NCBI GenBank assembly: GCA_032209605.1
Contig: JASFXZ010000037.1
Coordinates: forward strand, 2,294,001-2,358,000
Origin: Mactromeris polynyma
Lineage: Eukaryota; Mollusca; Bivalvia; Venerida; Mactridae
DNA: 64,000 nucleotides
Reading direction: 5' to 3'
Positions 21,247-35,929 of this stretch are shown here, in pieces. Positions within the stretch are counted from its first letter, which is position 1, and every line of letters starts with the position of its first letter. The notes under the pieces are model-generated. The model made no database searches, had not been told where the DNA came from, and saw only the letters and a program-made list of their open reading frames with translations. The translations under genes and the position numbers were made by a program.

Positions 21247-24200
21247 CTGAAATTTAAAAAACAGTGTCATAAGTAACATGATCAGTACAACAAGGTGAGG
21301 GGTGGGGCACAATGTACATGGTACCAAAACAACAGACAACGCCGGAGATATCTGAATAATCATTTCCTGAAGCCACTGATTCCCTTAACCACGCATTTCT
21401 GTCAGAATACTTATATTCACTAAGACGACATTTTTGTATTGCACAAATGGGGATCTTATAGAAAATATTTACAACAAGAAATATCTTGAAAAAAGATGGT
21501 GTGTCTTGTCTCATTGGCTTAATCTACGAATTTACATCTTTGTTGAAAATTTAGCACCTTTTTTTATCAATGAGAATCTGTGATTAAGCCTGGTCACATG
21601 ATGCGAGTTAATATACAGGTATAAGAGGTTAACATCAATTAAAGATACATATTACATCACCAGGATATATTTTATTGATTTACAATCAAGTCAATACATG
21701 TTTGTATGTGCAAATGTACAAAGCTGCCCTTGGCAAGTGAAACAATACTACATGAACAAGTAGAGTGAACAGGAAAGATATGCATAATTTGTTAATGTAT
21801 TTAATACTTCATACCCTACATATACCTCTGGGATGGTTAACTATTTTAGATATGTTAACAAGACCCATCTTTCACTGCAATCTTCCAGAAAAATGTCTTA
21901 CAGGAATCTTGCACACTTCTAAGAAACAGGAAGTAATTATGTCATAGACAATAACTGCTGATTTGGGTTGAAATGCAACATACTGCACTATGTAATTACA
22001 AGATCTGTCTGATTCTAGAAATACGAGGTATTTGTTACCATGAAAAGGTATAGTCTGTCAACAACAAAGAATCCTTTGCCAATCCCTGAGATAATAATGT
22101 AAGAGATTGGACAAGCTGGAAGTCATATTGTATGACTATGGCAATACTGCCACTGCAGATGAAATGAGTATATATACAGTATTAGAACGTGTGGGCTCTT
22201 TTTTCTGCTTGAAGGTTCAAGCCAAAATATGCCAAAACTAATTATATTGGATAATGAATCAGGTTTGGAGAAAGTAAATGCTGAAAAATGTCATATGTAA
22301 CATGTTTTCAATCTGAGTGGATAAAAAGAGACAATTGTTCAGCTGGAGAATCTCAATTGATATTTTTGTCACATTAAGACAGAAACTAATGACTTTTCAA
22401 GCAACAAATTGAGGTGAAATCAATTTGTGCAACAGAAAAAACACACACAGCTGCTAAGCACGTTCTCAATATAGGATGGAAAGGTAACATTAGAATGCTG
22501 GCATGTTCCCAAATGGTCCGTGCAAATACCATTATTTGTTATCGGTTCCCAAAGTTCTCCTTTTATAAACTTTTGAACAAACATTCTCTTATTTCAACTA
22601 CACTGAATTTTACCAGTTATGAACAGTTATGTTGAGATGTATGCTAAACATTTGTCACATTCTCATTTCATTACCTTCAAAATACAACTCAAGCCAATGT
22701 ATATTACTTTCTTACAAACAAACTGTACAACTTGATCAAGGAGAAAACTGTTAACAATACGTAAATCATTCAGAAACCAAAACCAACAAAAACTCTAGCA
22801 TGTCAATAAGAGAAACGTGCAGACAAGACTAGGCCACAATGAGAGGATGTGAAACAAGCAGACAGACAATGCTCTAGGAGAATGAAATACCAGCATGATT
22901 TCTCCACCAACAGTTAAATATGGAAAATTCTCCAATGTTTACATTCACTGTCAACTATAGGTTTAACTAAAAGCAAACTAAAGGCCAATGTACACAATAA
23001 CTACTGTTTTGCAGCTCCAAAAATGTAATCTAGAGACAACGCATCTTGTAACACTATCCCAGTCGGCCTGAGATATTTAGCAGCCATGAAGATCGTTAAT
23101 CAATGTTGAGGTTATCAAGTGAACTCATGATCATAGGCGTAGTAAAGTACAATTTCATGTTACTATAAATAGTAACATCGCATGATGTGGATGATTCATG
23201 GTAGCAAGGGAAATTGTAACTAGACAAATTTACATTAACGAGGACAGGGCGTTCTACTTTAAACTACTTTAAACATGGATCTCGGGAAGATAAAGCCTGA
23301 CTGCATGACAAGCTTTTAAATTTGTCACATAAAATTAGCACATGTTAAATGCTTTTCTGTGAAACTATATGTAACCATTGAATTCTTTAAATGCCATTTA
23401 GATTAAGTTGAGATAAAAACGCAAGTTAAATGACAGCTGAGTATGAGGATCTTGTCTACAGTTTAATAATATCAATGCAAAATTATAAATAACTACTAAA
23501 TAGACTGGCATGCCAATACAGTACAACCCAGTACAACATATCCACCTTTTAAGAGACACACATGTTGGCTGTTGATGAGAGGGTAAATTGATATGTCAAT
23601 TCAGACTACAGAAATAAATAATTCTGTTGATCAAGAGAGCTTGTTGCTCACTTAGAGAGCCTGCGCTGCTTTGGAGATGATGCAATGTATTCACTGCCTC
23701 ATACTTGTCAGCAATCATAGAAATAATGTATTTATAACTGAGCTCTGAATTTCAAGCAACTGCAGCGTTTGTGTACAAAAAACATGCATAATGCCAAGGG
23801 CAACTATTCATATGATTCAAATATAATTAATTCACACATATATTTAGTTTTCGTTTTCAAGAATGATCCAAGCGGAAGCAGCTATAGTTCTAAATGATGA
23901 TAGAAACGTCAAGTATAATATTGAACTTTTCAGGGCAGTTTGACCTTAATGAACAAGAACTATAACAACAAACCCATCAAGGTCAGCCAGAGGTCAGCTA
24001 CAATTATAGGTACAAAATGTTCACTAAACAGGGTCAGTGACAAGACAAGGTCATGCAGATGAGACAAAGTAAAATGGTCAATGTATTGAATATCAATAAA
24101 AGTCACCCAGTTCCCCATAGGGACACTGATAATGCTTTATAGGACATTAATAATGCTAATGAGGAAAATTTCTACTGACAGCAAAGTCACATGCCGATTG

Positions 24201-24689
24201 TGCTCCTAAATCGAAATTATTTAACATAATTGTAATACATGTATAAATATATAATGATTTTCGTATTTGACAGAACTAAACTAACTAACTCAGTAGGCAT
24301 TCAGTATGAAAGTTCCATACCAGAATGCATTCTTTCTATTTCTCATAGACATGACTAATTGTATATAATTACCCAGATGTAATAAAGTTGTTGGTTTACC
24401 ACAAATCTGTACAGTAGACCACAATTTATCTATTAACTGGCAATATATTCAATATTGTGTATGATAAATAAACAGCTAGTACAATAATTGATTTAGCAAA
24501 AACATAAAGCCACTCATTTGTTTACTGTTGCCACATCCTTACTTGCATCACTGCTTGCACCAATTTCAAGACCATATATATGTTGTCTTTCATTCAGTAT
24601 TAAAATGGTCCGCTCCACAAAAAATTCAAAACTCTTTTAACTCTGTAAAGTGCCAACCCACAATCGACAGAAGATACAATGGCTAAATT

Positions 24690-25015
24690 CTAGTAAAAAA
24701 GTGATTTAGATCTGTTGAAGTTGAAAAATAACAAGAAGTATCTTGAAAAAATATGGTTGGCGCAATTTGAAGGTTAAGATTTGTTGCGCAACATAAAAAA
24801 ACGATTGCTGGTCACTACAGATCCAAAATGAATTCGGTAAATTCACCAATTTCGGTAAGGTAACAATTACCCCTTATCGAAAGGTTAACCAATCCACGTC
24901 AAGGTTACAAACGCTGTTCGGTTGAAGAGAATGGTTTAGTGGTTAACAAAAGATTTGAATGGTTTACACAACACTGATATGCAAATAACAAAGCCATGTT
25001 AGTATGGCTGCGCCG
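24690..25015 (-). repeat. Dispersed repeat family 1, reverse-orientation copy
   Basis: Read on the minus strand it matches 34741-35370 block by block: ATGGCTTTGTTATTTGCATA, GGTTAACCTTTCGATAA, GTGACCAGCAATCGT and TTGCGCCAACCAT. It lacks about 280 bp present in the middle of the plus-strand copy. No terminal repeats were identified. Confidence 0.75.
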
Positions 25016-27796
25016 AAAAAGGCATGTTTTTCTAACAATGTGTTTGAAAAGATTCAGTTTTCATATATGTTTACAATTTATACATCATCTATGTTGTACG
25101 AAGATGTGCGTGGAAACTTAGGTTAACATGGTACAAAACATTTGCCAAAAGTGTTGTACACAAGAATAGAAAGCAATTCAAAATAAAAACGGTATTCACT
25201 CTAAGATAACCATGAATCTAAATGTGGCCGACAATCATTAGAAAATAATTTTATAAAATGTACAGCCTATTATTTTCAAGAGTTTTGTACAGAACTGTTC
25301 TATCTGCTGCCATTATCTACACAGAGTTACATGGGTATTGTGCCACACTGCATCAATATATCCTGGAGAAATAGCAATGGCAACATCCTGTTTCAAACGC
25401 ATTATCATTTAAAAACAGGAGTGTCTAGTACATACAGATTGCAGTTTGTGACTTCCTTTTGCGTATGTTGCATAAACAGGATGAAAAATACAGATTTTAT
25501 CAATTTAAACTGTCATTCAGAATCACTTTTATCACAAAAAGTGTTTGTCTTACAGGACAGCAATCAGCATAATGAGTACTTAAACCTACAATAAAAAATG
25601 CTAACAGGAAATGGCTATAAAAGCTTAATTTGAAAAAAAAAATCTTTTAAAAAATAATTTGGATACCATCCTTAGTAAGATTTGCCGCTGAACAGCATGA
25701 AAGTATGAAAACATCCTTTATATAGAAACACCTCCAGAAATCAGAACTGACAGCACTTCGGGACACAATTTAAACATCACCCCACATGATCGAAATAGCG
25801 TAATAGATAAATGTCTCAAGCAAAATTTCTGTTACTTGAAATAGTTTCATTTTCACAATATACATATCTTTTTAACAGCATCAAATTTTCCCACAAATTG
25901 TTGTAATTACCTTGCCTCGTACTTATCGTGATTATTTTCTAAGCCGACCATAAAATGTACATAATCATTGCTAAATATAGAATTAATAAGCAGTTCATGC
26001 AGAGCTTGCATGCCGAGTGAAAATAAGAGGAGAGCATCCCAGCCGTAGTATTCATTACCTGCCAGCCCTAAGTATTCATTACCTGACTCAAAGAGTACGG
26101 CATGTAATAATTTATTTATATATTACAACAATTTTTTTCCGCAAGACTAAATCGATGCTGTACTATTATGGAAGCAATTATAGCCAAATATCAATTCAGT
26201 ACAAAAGTTTTCTAGATGATCATGTTAGTGTGATGGTTTTGTTTTTAATAATGCCACACCCATAATTGCTATGGTTCTGAATACTAACATAATTATTACA
26301 TATACCATGGTGCATACATGCTAACAACTCTGAGAGGACAGAGAAACAGACAGGGAAACAGACAGGTAGTGAAGGTTGCAGTGAGTGAGTTTGACCTTGC
26401 CAAAAGCCGAATGTGCCCTTGGTCACTATTATGTAACTTCCCTAAATAAGCTTCAAATTGCCATCTGATTAATTTATCAGAGCAAAGCAAATCATCGAAG
26501 ATAATAGTGACAATCCTGAAGTCTTGGACAGACAAAAACATTTACATAACCTTAAAAGAAAGCTTCTGACATAAATGACACACCCATGTTGCATAGCAAT
26601 AAATGGAACACATAACCCTAAACATTTAGCTTCTTTTTTCCAAGCTAACCATCATCCCAAGATATTTCTGTCCAACAAAGCTTTGATTACATTCATTAAA
26701 CAAACAATGGAATAATTACAACAAGCTGAACTGGTCCTATTACATTCACAACATAGCAGCGAACCCCTGAGATCTTGTGTCAATACTGGCTTCAAACAGA
26801 ACATTTCCTTTTATGGGAAAATGAAGTTTTCAACAAGAAATGTCTGAAGGCAGAATGAAAACAAGCGAAAGGCAAATACGAGAACCTTACAGTACAGACT
26901 GAACAAGCTTTCAAGTTTCTACTAATGTGCCATGCTTTCTTATAAAGTCTTAAATATGTACTTGCTGACAGGGAAATGGTTCTTGTTGAAGATATATAAA
27001 TATATGCACGACAACTAAGTTACATAAACACATTTCACAAAGATAAAAAGCATTCAGTTCCAGACAATCTTGTTCAAATTGAAAAAAATAAACGCAATGT
27101 AGAAGTCTCATAAACAAGATTCACGCATTGCCTTATGATGGTTTCCCTACATGTATGTTAGGTAACTACCTAATGTTGCAAGTTGAAGAAAGGGCAAAGC
27201 ATAATATAGAACCCCACACACAACATGCACAAATAGTTCCTCATGCTCCTCATTGCTAAGGCTTGCAACAGATCAAGGAAATAATTACATGATCGTCATC
27301 ATCAGCTGCACAATCTTAGTCATCAGTAAAATATACATTATCTAAAAGATCTTCCCACACTTTGACTTTCATTTTCGATCTTCACGTAGCCTAGCCCACT
27401 TATCTGAAATCAGTTCAGTCTGAGTAACTGAATCAAGGCACACAGATGATGTCATAGTAAATAAGGAAGGGTGGTATCGATGTCACACCACACAGTTGTC
27501 AAATACAAAACTGATAAGAATTGGGTGAAACTTCCTTGATATACTATAGATCACACTATCCTATATTATCATATCCTGTGCAGTCTGAAGAGAACACCAT
27601 CCTACATTATGTCTGCTTCTATTGACAGACAAGCTGTTCAAGATGGCGCAATTGTTTTTTGTTCAGCTTTCAGTTTTCTCAATAAGTGTATAATTACTTA
27701 AATAAATATAAAATACTATTTAACATTCAAAACTTACAAACAAGTTCTTAAAGGTTGTTTGCAAAATGAAAGGAGAATGATATGGAAGGCATATTT

Positions 27797-27960
27797 ATAA
27801 GGGTTTGAGTGGTAGAGCCCCTCACTTCTGATCTGAAAGTTGTCAGTTCAAATCCCACATAGGGCGAGGACAAACAGCAAACTTGACACTTACAGAAACC
27901 AGAGAGGCACAGTGATCGAGAATGATTGATACATAATGTTGAAAACCTTGCTCATAATCA
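27797..27960 (+). mobile_element. tRNA-derived SINE-like sequence
   Basis: The head resembles a tRNA: an A-box-like GAGTGGTAGAG near 27807-27817, an anticodon-arm-like CTTCTGATCTGAAAG, and a good B box GTTCAAATCCC near 27846-27856. A non-tRNA AT-rich body follows. No clean cloverleaf with a matching acceptor stem was found, so a SINE or tRNA relic is preferred over a functional tRNA gene. The right boundary is estimated. Confidence 0.55.
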
Positions 27961-28483
27961 ATGTAATGTAATAACTAAAAAGAGTATTACAAGTTCACAC
28001 CATAACTTCAATACAGACATAAATAAATATTCAAGAATCAATGATAATGTAAGGAACAATAAAAGAACGCTGAATTTAGGTTAACAACTATAGAACAAGA
28101 GAGAACGTTCTAAATAAGGAAACTGCAGGCCAATAGAATCTGAATATCTGAATATCTGTCTGTTTGATGAGAAATAGGATGAAGTGTCAATATTTGACAT
28201 GAATCACCGACTCTATTTGTAACATAAGATAGTGTATGACAGAGTCTCTGTAGAATATAGAACATTGTGACTGGTACTGAATCAATGACCTTATTATAAA
28301 AGACCGTGACAAATGCAACAATGAGAAATAAATGGATTGATGTGAATTTTGCGCGACATAATTCCAAACATAACAAGGACTGATCCTGCATTTCTACAAC
28401 TTACTACCCTGTAATGGACAGTGTTTCCATTGAAGCACTATATCACTCAGAAACAGAGTTCGTTAATTAGAGTTTTAAGCCTT

Positions 28484-28553
28484 CATAACAAACTGAAAAT
28501 TATTTCCTATTCTCTATTCATAACAAACTGAAAATTATTTCCTATTCTCTATT
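28484..28553. repeat. Tandem duplication, 35 bp x 2
   Basis: CATAACAAACTGAAAATTAT plus 15 bases is present twice without a visible difference, 30 bp before the large minisatellite. Confidence 0.9.
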
Positions 28554-28585
28554 TATAAATTACCACTTTTTTACCTAACAAAAAA

Positions 28586-30420
28586 GATGGCCAAACATAA
28601 CCGGACAGAAGGGAGTTTAACCAGACATAAAAGATGGCCAAACACATAACCAGACAGAATGGAGTTTAACCAGACATATAAGATGGCCAAACACATAACC
28701 AGACAGAATGGAGTTTAACCAGACATAAAAGATGGCCAAACATAACCAGACAGAATGGAGTTTAACCAGACATAAAAGATGGCCAAACATAACCAGACAG
28801 AATGGAGTTTAACCAGGCATAAAAGATGGCCAAACATAACCAGAGAGAATGGAGTTTAACCAGACATAAAAGATGGCCAAACATAACCAGACAGAATGGA
28901 GTTTAACCAGACATAAAAGATGGCCAAACATAACCAGACAGAATGGAGTTTAACCAGACATAAACGATGGCCAAACATAACCAGACAGAAGGGAGTTTTA
29001 CCAGACATAAAAGATGGCCAAACACATAACCAGACAGAATGGAGTTTAACCAGGCATATAAGATGGCCAAACACATAACCAGACAGAAGGGAGTTTAACC
29101 AGACATAAAAGATGGCCAAACACATAACCAGACAGAAGGGAGTTTAACCAGACATAAAAGATGGCCAAACACATAACCAGACAGAAGGGAGTTTAACCAG
29201 ACATATAAGATGGCCAAACACATAACCAGACAGAGGGGAGTTTAACCAGACATAAAAGATGGCCAAACACATAACCAGACAGACGGGAGTTTAACCAGAC
29301 ATAAAAGACGGCCAAACATAACCTGACAGAATAGAGTTTTATCAGACATAAAAGACGGCCAAACATATCCTGACAGAATGGAGTTTTACAGACATATAAG
29401 ATGGCCAAACATAACCTGACAGAATGGAGTTTTACAGACATATAACATGGCCAAACATAACCTGACAGAATGGAGTTTTACCAGACATATAAGATGGCCA
29501 AACATAACCTGACAGAATGGAGTTTTACCAGACATATAAGATGGCCAAACATAACCTGACAGAATGGAGTTTTACAGACATATAAGATGGCCAAACATAA
29601 CCAGACAGAATGGAGTTTTACAGACATATAAGATGGCCAAACATAACCTGACAGAATGGAGTTTTACCAGACATATAAGATGGCCAAACATAACCAGACA
29701 GAATGGAGTTTTACCAGACATATAACATGGCCAAACATATCCTGACAGAATGGAGTTTTACCAGACATATAACATGGCCAAACATAACCTGACAGAATGG
29801 AGTTTTACAGACATATAACATGGCCAAACATAACCTGACAGAATGGAGTTTTACCAGACATATAAGATGGCCAAACATAACCTGACAGAATGGAGTTTTA
29901 CAGACATATAAGATGGCCAAACATAACCTGACAGAATGGAGTTTTACAGACATATAACATGGCCAAACATAACCTGACAGAATGGAGTTTTACCAGACAT
30001 ATAAGATGGCCAAACATAACCTGACAGAATGGAGTTTTACAGACATATAAGATGGCCAAACATAACCAGACAGAATGGAGTTTTACAGACATATAAGATG
30101 GCCAAACATAACCTGACAGAATGGAGTTTTACCAGACATATAAGATGGCCAAACATAACCAGACAGAATGGAGTTTTACCAGACATATAACATGGCCAAA
30201 CATATCCTGACAGAATGGAGTTTTACCAGACATATAACATGGCCAAACATATCCTGACAGAATAGTGTTTTACCAGACATATAAGATGGCCAAACATAAC
30301 CAGACAGAATGGAGTTTTACCAGACATATAACATGGCCAAACATAACCTGACAGAATGGAGTTTTACCAGACATATAACATGGCCAAACATAACCAGACA
30401 GAATGGAGTTTTACAGACAT
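28586..30420. repeat. Large minisatellite, 45-49-bp unit, about 40 copies
   Basis: The unit is GATGGCCAAACATAACCAGA, then CAGAATGGAGTTTAACC and AGACATAAAA. Units from 28586 to about 29300 carry TTTAACCAGACATAAAAG and often ACACATAACC. Units after 29300 carry TTTTAC(C)AGACATATAA(G/C)ATGG and AACCTGACAG. A 186-bp block (29601-29786) recurs without change at 30066-30251, a higher-order duplication with a 465-bp offset. Minus-strand open frames across the array are periodic translations of the repeat. Confidence 0.96.
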
Positions 30421-31305
30421 TATCACGTGGTCACACATAGACTAACTAAGGTTATAGTAACTCAGTTTATAATGCTCCGGCATCACAATTGTTTTGGTAA
30501 TTACAAAGAGCAAAAATTGTTCTTCCTTTGTTCAGAAATGTCTACATGAAATGTATGAATGACTGCTTATGACTGTATCGAACAGCCGGATAAGTTTGAT
30601 ATCAGCTTAATTAAGGAAATATGTCTAGATTTAAACATTATCAACTGTTGAATTCATCACACAATTGTATAAATCTATTTAAACAAGCAACAACTGTTAT
30701 TTATATTAATATCAACATACACTAATAATGTTGCCAATCTAAATACAGTATGTTACAAATGTACAACAACAAACAAATGTAAGATTAATTTTGCATGTTT
30801 TATTCTACCATCAAGTGCACACCTGGCTATTTTAGATTCAAGTCTAAATAATTTCTATGAATAAACAGTTTTAGTACACTATTTCCAGCTCAATTCAAAT
30901 CACAAGGCCATCAAGTACACTGCACCCTTTTTTCAAGGTCGTAATTCCTTCAAGCTGACACACACTTCACCATTGTCAAGGTCATCTTCCGCACGTGCTG
31001 ACATTTAGTTTAATGTAACATTTGTTGCACCATGTTGAAGCTAACAAAGCTTAGTACCTAGGTCAACCATGAACCCTGACAATTGGCTTTTGTTCCAGAC
31101 ACTTCATCAAGGCAACTCCTGACACCATTGGTTCCTTGGTATTACCTAGTATTTATACAAACAGTTCCAAGGACATATATAGCACCAATGGATTGCTGTA
31201 TTTCTTCATGTTTATTAGTTGTGCGCTTCTATAATAATGTTCCTGTGATGGACCTCCTATCTACCTTTAACAGTCCATTCCCCATTTTTTACTTCACTTC
31301 ATACC

Positions 31306-31525
31306 CAGGGATTTCTCTGACGCAGAAGTCTCGAGTCCCGGGCTCCCTTTTCTTACTAGAGACGACCATTTTCAACTTGCTATGCATCCCTGGGACCCCT
31401 AAAATTAACTTTTGTCAAGTATAAACTGCATATCTGGGACCCTACAAATTTACTAAGGACCCCCCCAATTTTTCAAACACGAGGGTCCAAGGACCCTAAC
31501 TGAAAGAATTCTAGGGAAAACCCTG
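31306..31525. mobile_element. Small inverted-repeat element, hAT-like ends
   Basis: The left end CAGGGATTTCTCTGACGC and the inverted right end CAGGGTTTTCCCTAGAATTC match over about the first 13 bases. The inside is rich in GGGACCC / GGTCCAAGGACCC, unlike the AT-rich surroundings. A clean 8-bp target duplication was not found (TTCATACC versus GATATCCT). Confidence 0.45.
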
Positions 31526-34500
31526 GATATCCTAGGCCCTTTTTTGTGAATGTGGTCTTCCCTCTGCTACTCTCTCAATGTTGACGCTGTTATAATCCTT
31601 GTCTTAGGGCGGCTGTTAATTCAACCTTAGTTTACCAGTTGCATTACATCTACCTCTATGGCAAACAGATCCACACCACATCATAATGTTCAAGGTTGTT
31701 GTTCTTTTGCAAGTCTTTTTTTGCTTGATCCGTGTTGTTCAAACATGAATATGCTGTCTTACTTTAGATCAGTTCTTGTAGCAAAATACGGCAAATGTGT
31801 TTTGGTTTCTTTAACATAACTTTAGCCACCAATTTTTTGTTCCAAGGTCAGTAAACTTTATTGCAGTCAAGGTGAACTCATCTCCTCATGGTACTAAAGC
31901 ACTAAATGTGCACGAGGTATTCATAAACAAGACACAGTTTGAATCAAATAGACATTTAATACTGCATTAATTGTGCACAATGTGAATATGTATGTTAAAC
32001 ATGAATAATTAAAACAATTGAAATATAAGATACAATAAACAATTTGGCATGTACCGTGCATGGTCATGTTTATATTTACAGAGATATCTGAGTCAATATC
32101 GTCTTGTATCAAAATTTCCGATACAATCCCATATAGATCCTTTTGCAATGTGCAGAGAATGACCTAATTACAACAAGTGCACCGTCTGGATTTAACATAA
32201 ACTATTCAAAGATTAATAAAACAGATTAGAAACGGATCTGCATGCACTAGAAAACCTCATACCTTGCTTTAGACTAATCTTAATGAGAAATTGATCATGT
32301 GACCTGATCAAAAAGAAAAAAACCTATTTGAGTCTGATTCTGTCTGACAAACACAGGAACAGAAATAATTATCAAGTAATGAAGTGCATAGTATTAATAT
32401 TCTAAAATCTAATTGCATTTTATGAAATTCACTTCAACATATAGCAACATCAGATCAATGCAGAATCAATTATTGTGTTTTATATGCAAATAAAGACATT
32501 GGGGATTTGTATTTTCACCGACAGCAAACAGTGAGCACATGTAGTCAAAGAGTTTGAAGTCAACTAACTTGAGCACAAATGCAACCATTTTTAATTCATT
32601 ATTGATAAACATATAGTATTATGCCGTACTTGACATAACAACATATTTTTATCACAAGCATGTCATGCATGTCTGAACTTCACTTAGACAGAGTTTCATC
32701 GTATAGGATAACATTTCTTACTGCCATGGTATTTCATCAAATTGTATCAGTTAAATCAAGATACTGCACTAATTAAACTGAAATTCATTTTAATTAATTG
32801 ATATTTAAATTGAACTGAGATTTAACTTGTTGGAAGATCAGAAAGTGAACATAAGCACAGTGCAATGTATATACAACATGCCCATGTATGACATTCATTT
32901 TTATGTTTAGAATTTATCAACGATAGTAAATAATCAACTTGAATTTAAAGGTAATGTTAATGATGACCTATCATACTGTTCATGCCACATGACTTAAGGA
33001 GTTCATATCGAGGATATAAGTCCTGCCAGTGGCACACTGAATCACTGACCTCAACATTTATACTGACCTCAATGTGTAATGCACTCTAGATGGGTATTAT
33101 AAAATTGGGTGCAGACCAGACTATATGATTGCAGGCAACCTGACAGGTGAAAGGCAGACAATTATTGTACCAGATAATAACATGTTCAGACACACATAAA
33201 ACGATACAAACTCTGTTGTACTTTATAAGGCAATATTTGATATTGTGAAATTGCCAAAAATTAAAGAACTGTATTGACAATCTGCACTTAACAAATTTGA
33301 TAAGTACGAAAGAACCTGTTACTTCTAAGTACTCAATCAGATTAGACAATCTATTTAAACAAACGGTTGTCTGGCACATTTTGTTCACCATTGTTTTATT
33401 GTTCCTCCCATTTGGTATGGTACCATTGTTCATCATAAATATCCCAAGCGGTATACTACTAAGGTGTCCTCAATTATGGCAGATTTCGTAAACGATACCC
33501 ATAAATTTAACAAGGATATGCAAGTGCATTTAATTCATTTGGAATATGATCCCGTGGAGTATGCACAATATGCTTGACTGGTTCTCAATTTAACTGCAGA
33601 TCAGAGCAATATTGAACTGAAAAAAAATGTAAGCCAGTCTGTAAACAAACCTTTTTCCAAATATGAAAACGACTCAATATGAACAAGGATATAAACCATA
33701 GTATTTATCAGACACAAGGTCAATAATCTGACATGAAATAACGATAATGCACATAAAATTGGAGTAGCTGACAAAAAAAATAAAGACCTTATTGTATTTA
33801 AGTACCACAAGTACAAGCGTTCCATATAAGGACAAAATTATATGCATGTATATAATAAATCAGTTTTCAAGTGTCAACCTTAAATCACATAATAATTCAA
33901 ATATGATATGCCTGTACCTTCCTGTTCCGCATAAAGTAAATATTAATAGTCAGAATTAACAAATGCTGCCATGGTTTGAGAAAATGTGAGTGTACTCAGT
34001 ACATACAGAGCTTGAAAAATGTCAAGCCATAACCTTTTTTAACAGACAGATGAAATATTTCTAATGTCATTTCTTGCATCATTCATAACTTAAATCAGTC
34101 TTACATACAAACCTTGATCATTCTATAAATGTCATTGTGGTAACAAATATGTTAATGCTGCAACAAGTTACCATAAAAAGCTGGCCAAGGAATCCTTTTT
34201 ACAACCCCTTAAAAGTTAATTATAATTATTTAAATAGTACATGTATTTAAACTCTGGTACAACATAAAATTGAAACTAGTGGCCTTTTTGACCGTAATGT
34301 TACTTAAAAAAGGTACCTTTGATGACTTTTCTTATTAATATACAATCAAACATAATAATTATACCTGCAAACAATTAACAACTTTTCACGGCATTTCCAT
34401 TCTCTGTTAAAATATAAAGTTGATAATTCTGCAGCCCTTAAACCTGCCCAATCAAAGAAATATTATTGTAAGATTTTAAAAATATTTCTACAATAATCGG

Positions 34501-34740
34501 GCAGTGACATAATATGCTGTTGTAAATTATACAGGTAAATGTTTCAGTTTCCATAGACTTATTTTTTACAACGTCCACTTTGTCATTCAGTAGATTGATG
34601 CTTTTAATTATGGTTCATATGACAAAATGATATCCATAATCCAATATTGACATTAGCAAACATTTGTCTTGTTTCTCTAGTAGCTATACAAAGATGTTGG
34701 CCTGAAATTCTGCCTTATCAGATATTTTTCAATGCGGTCC

Positions 34741-35370
34741 TACAAAATGTACTAAAATGGCTTTGCTATTTGCATATCAGTGCAGTGTAAACCAATCAAA
34801 TCTTACTTTAACCACTAAACCATTTTTTCTTCAACCTAACAACGTTTGTAACATTGATGCAGATTGGTTAACCTTTCGATAAAGGGTATGTTGCCGTACC
34901 GACTCCACTGAATTTCTGTAAATTTACCGAAAACCATTTCCATTACCGAAACCTACTTCTAATACAACATCTGCAATATATATTGCTTATTTCTTGTTAT
35001 GATATTAAATTGAAAATATTAAGTTCATTTAAATGTACATACAAAAAATCTAAGAAAAATTATTGCATAGGAAGAAAAAAAAGACGATTATGTAACAAGT
35101 TTATTTACATGAATGTGTGAGGATAAGTTACTGATGGGTTAGGGTTAAGGTATATGACAAATCTCACTATACAGAGTTATTTTTATCCAATCTCCCACAA
35201 AGTCATCTCCCCTTACAAGTGTCGGAGTCACTATAGTGTAGCATAATGGAGTGACCAGCAATTGTAACAAAAAATTGTCGGTAATTTTTGCACTTTCAGA
35301 TAGAAACTATTTTGCTTGCTTCAGTTTGCGCCGACCATCTTTTTGCAAAATATTTCTTTTTCTTTCTAAA
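34741..35370 (+). repeat. Dispersed repeat family 1, long copy
   Basis: It shares the block order of the copies at 573-740 and 24690-25015, but about 280 bp (about 34950-35228) lie between ACCGAAA and GAGTGACCAGC that the other copies lack. The extra part may be an insertion into the repeat, or may have been lost from the others. Confidence 0.7.
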
Positions 35371-35905
35371 TTGAACAATTAAGACAACAAAGAGGATCAC
35401 AGAGAGGAAAAATATCAGTAACTCAATCCTCAGGCATCTTTTGTAGCAAAGACGAATTCAGGACAAGAAATAAGGCAAATATAGAGACAGCTCGAAGCAT
35501 GGCATTATACATGTATATAAGGGAATGATGACAGGATTGAAGGCTGAATCAATTTTATGCCCACAGCAAACAGCCCAAACAATGAGAAATGAAAGATTTT
35601 GGAAATTTTCTGTATACTAAGACTTCTTCATTCTTGTAACAAATGGTTTTACATCTTTTAACAGTAAACTTATATTTTAGCTACCAACTAGAAAGTTTTC
35701 AATGTTGAATGATTATACTGTGTCATTAATGACATATTGTTACTGCAGTCAATGAAACTTCTCAATGCTTTAACATGGACATATTGTTTTGTGGCCTCAT
35801 ACCCAGACAGGATTTATTTCTGAGGTTGTTAACGACACATGGAGACAATTAACAGACTGCACCATGATGTCTCAAGTTCATTGACTGCCAATGTTAATGG
35901 TTATT

Positions 35906-35929
35906 GACGGCGGCCTTCAGGCCGTCGTC
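35906..35929. repeat. GC-rich hairpin
   Basis: GACGGCGGCC and GGCCGTCGTC pair around a TTCA loop with one mismatch, a 10-bp stem. The GC content contrasts sharply with the flanks, suggesting the end or core of a mobile element and not a terminator of a eukaryotic gene. Confidence 0.7.

Noticed and set aside
27797..27872. Functional tRNA gene
   Set aside because: The A and B boxes are fair, but no complete cloverleaf with a pairing acceptor stem could be drawn; a SINE relic is more likely.
28856..30092. Several minus-strand frames of 64-89 residues with Cys/Leu-rich periodic peptides
   Set aside because: These are translations of the large minisatellite; unit length changes shift the frame repeatedly.
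28586..30420. CRISPR-like array
   Set aside because: Repeats are directly adjoining without unique spacers and the DNA is eukaryotic; it is a minisatellite.
31083..31424. 113-residue plus-strand frame
   Set aside because: It runs into the hAT-like element at 31306 and has no recognisable motif.
33086..33436. 116-residue minus-strand frame in intron 1
   Set aside because: No recognisable domain, AT-rich composition like the flanks, and no supporting splice sites or promoter. A chance frame is the simpler reading.
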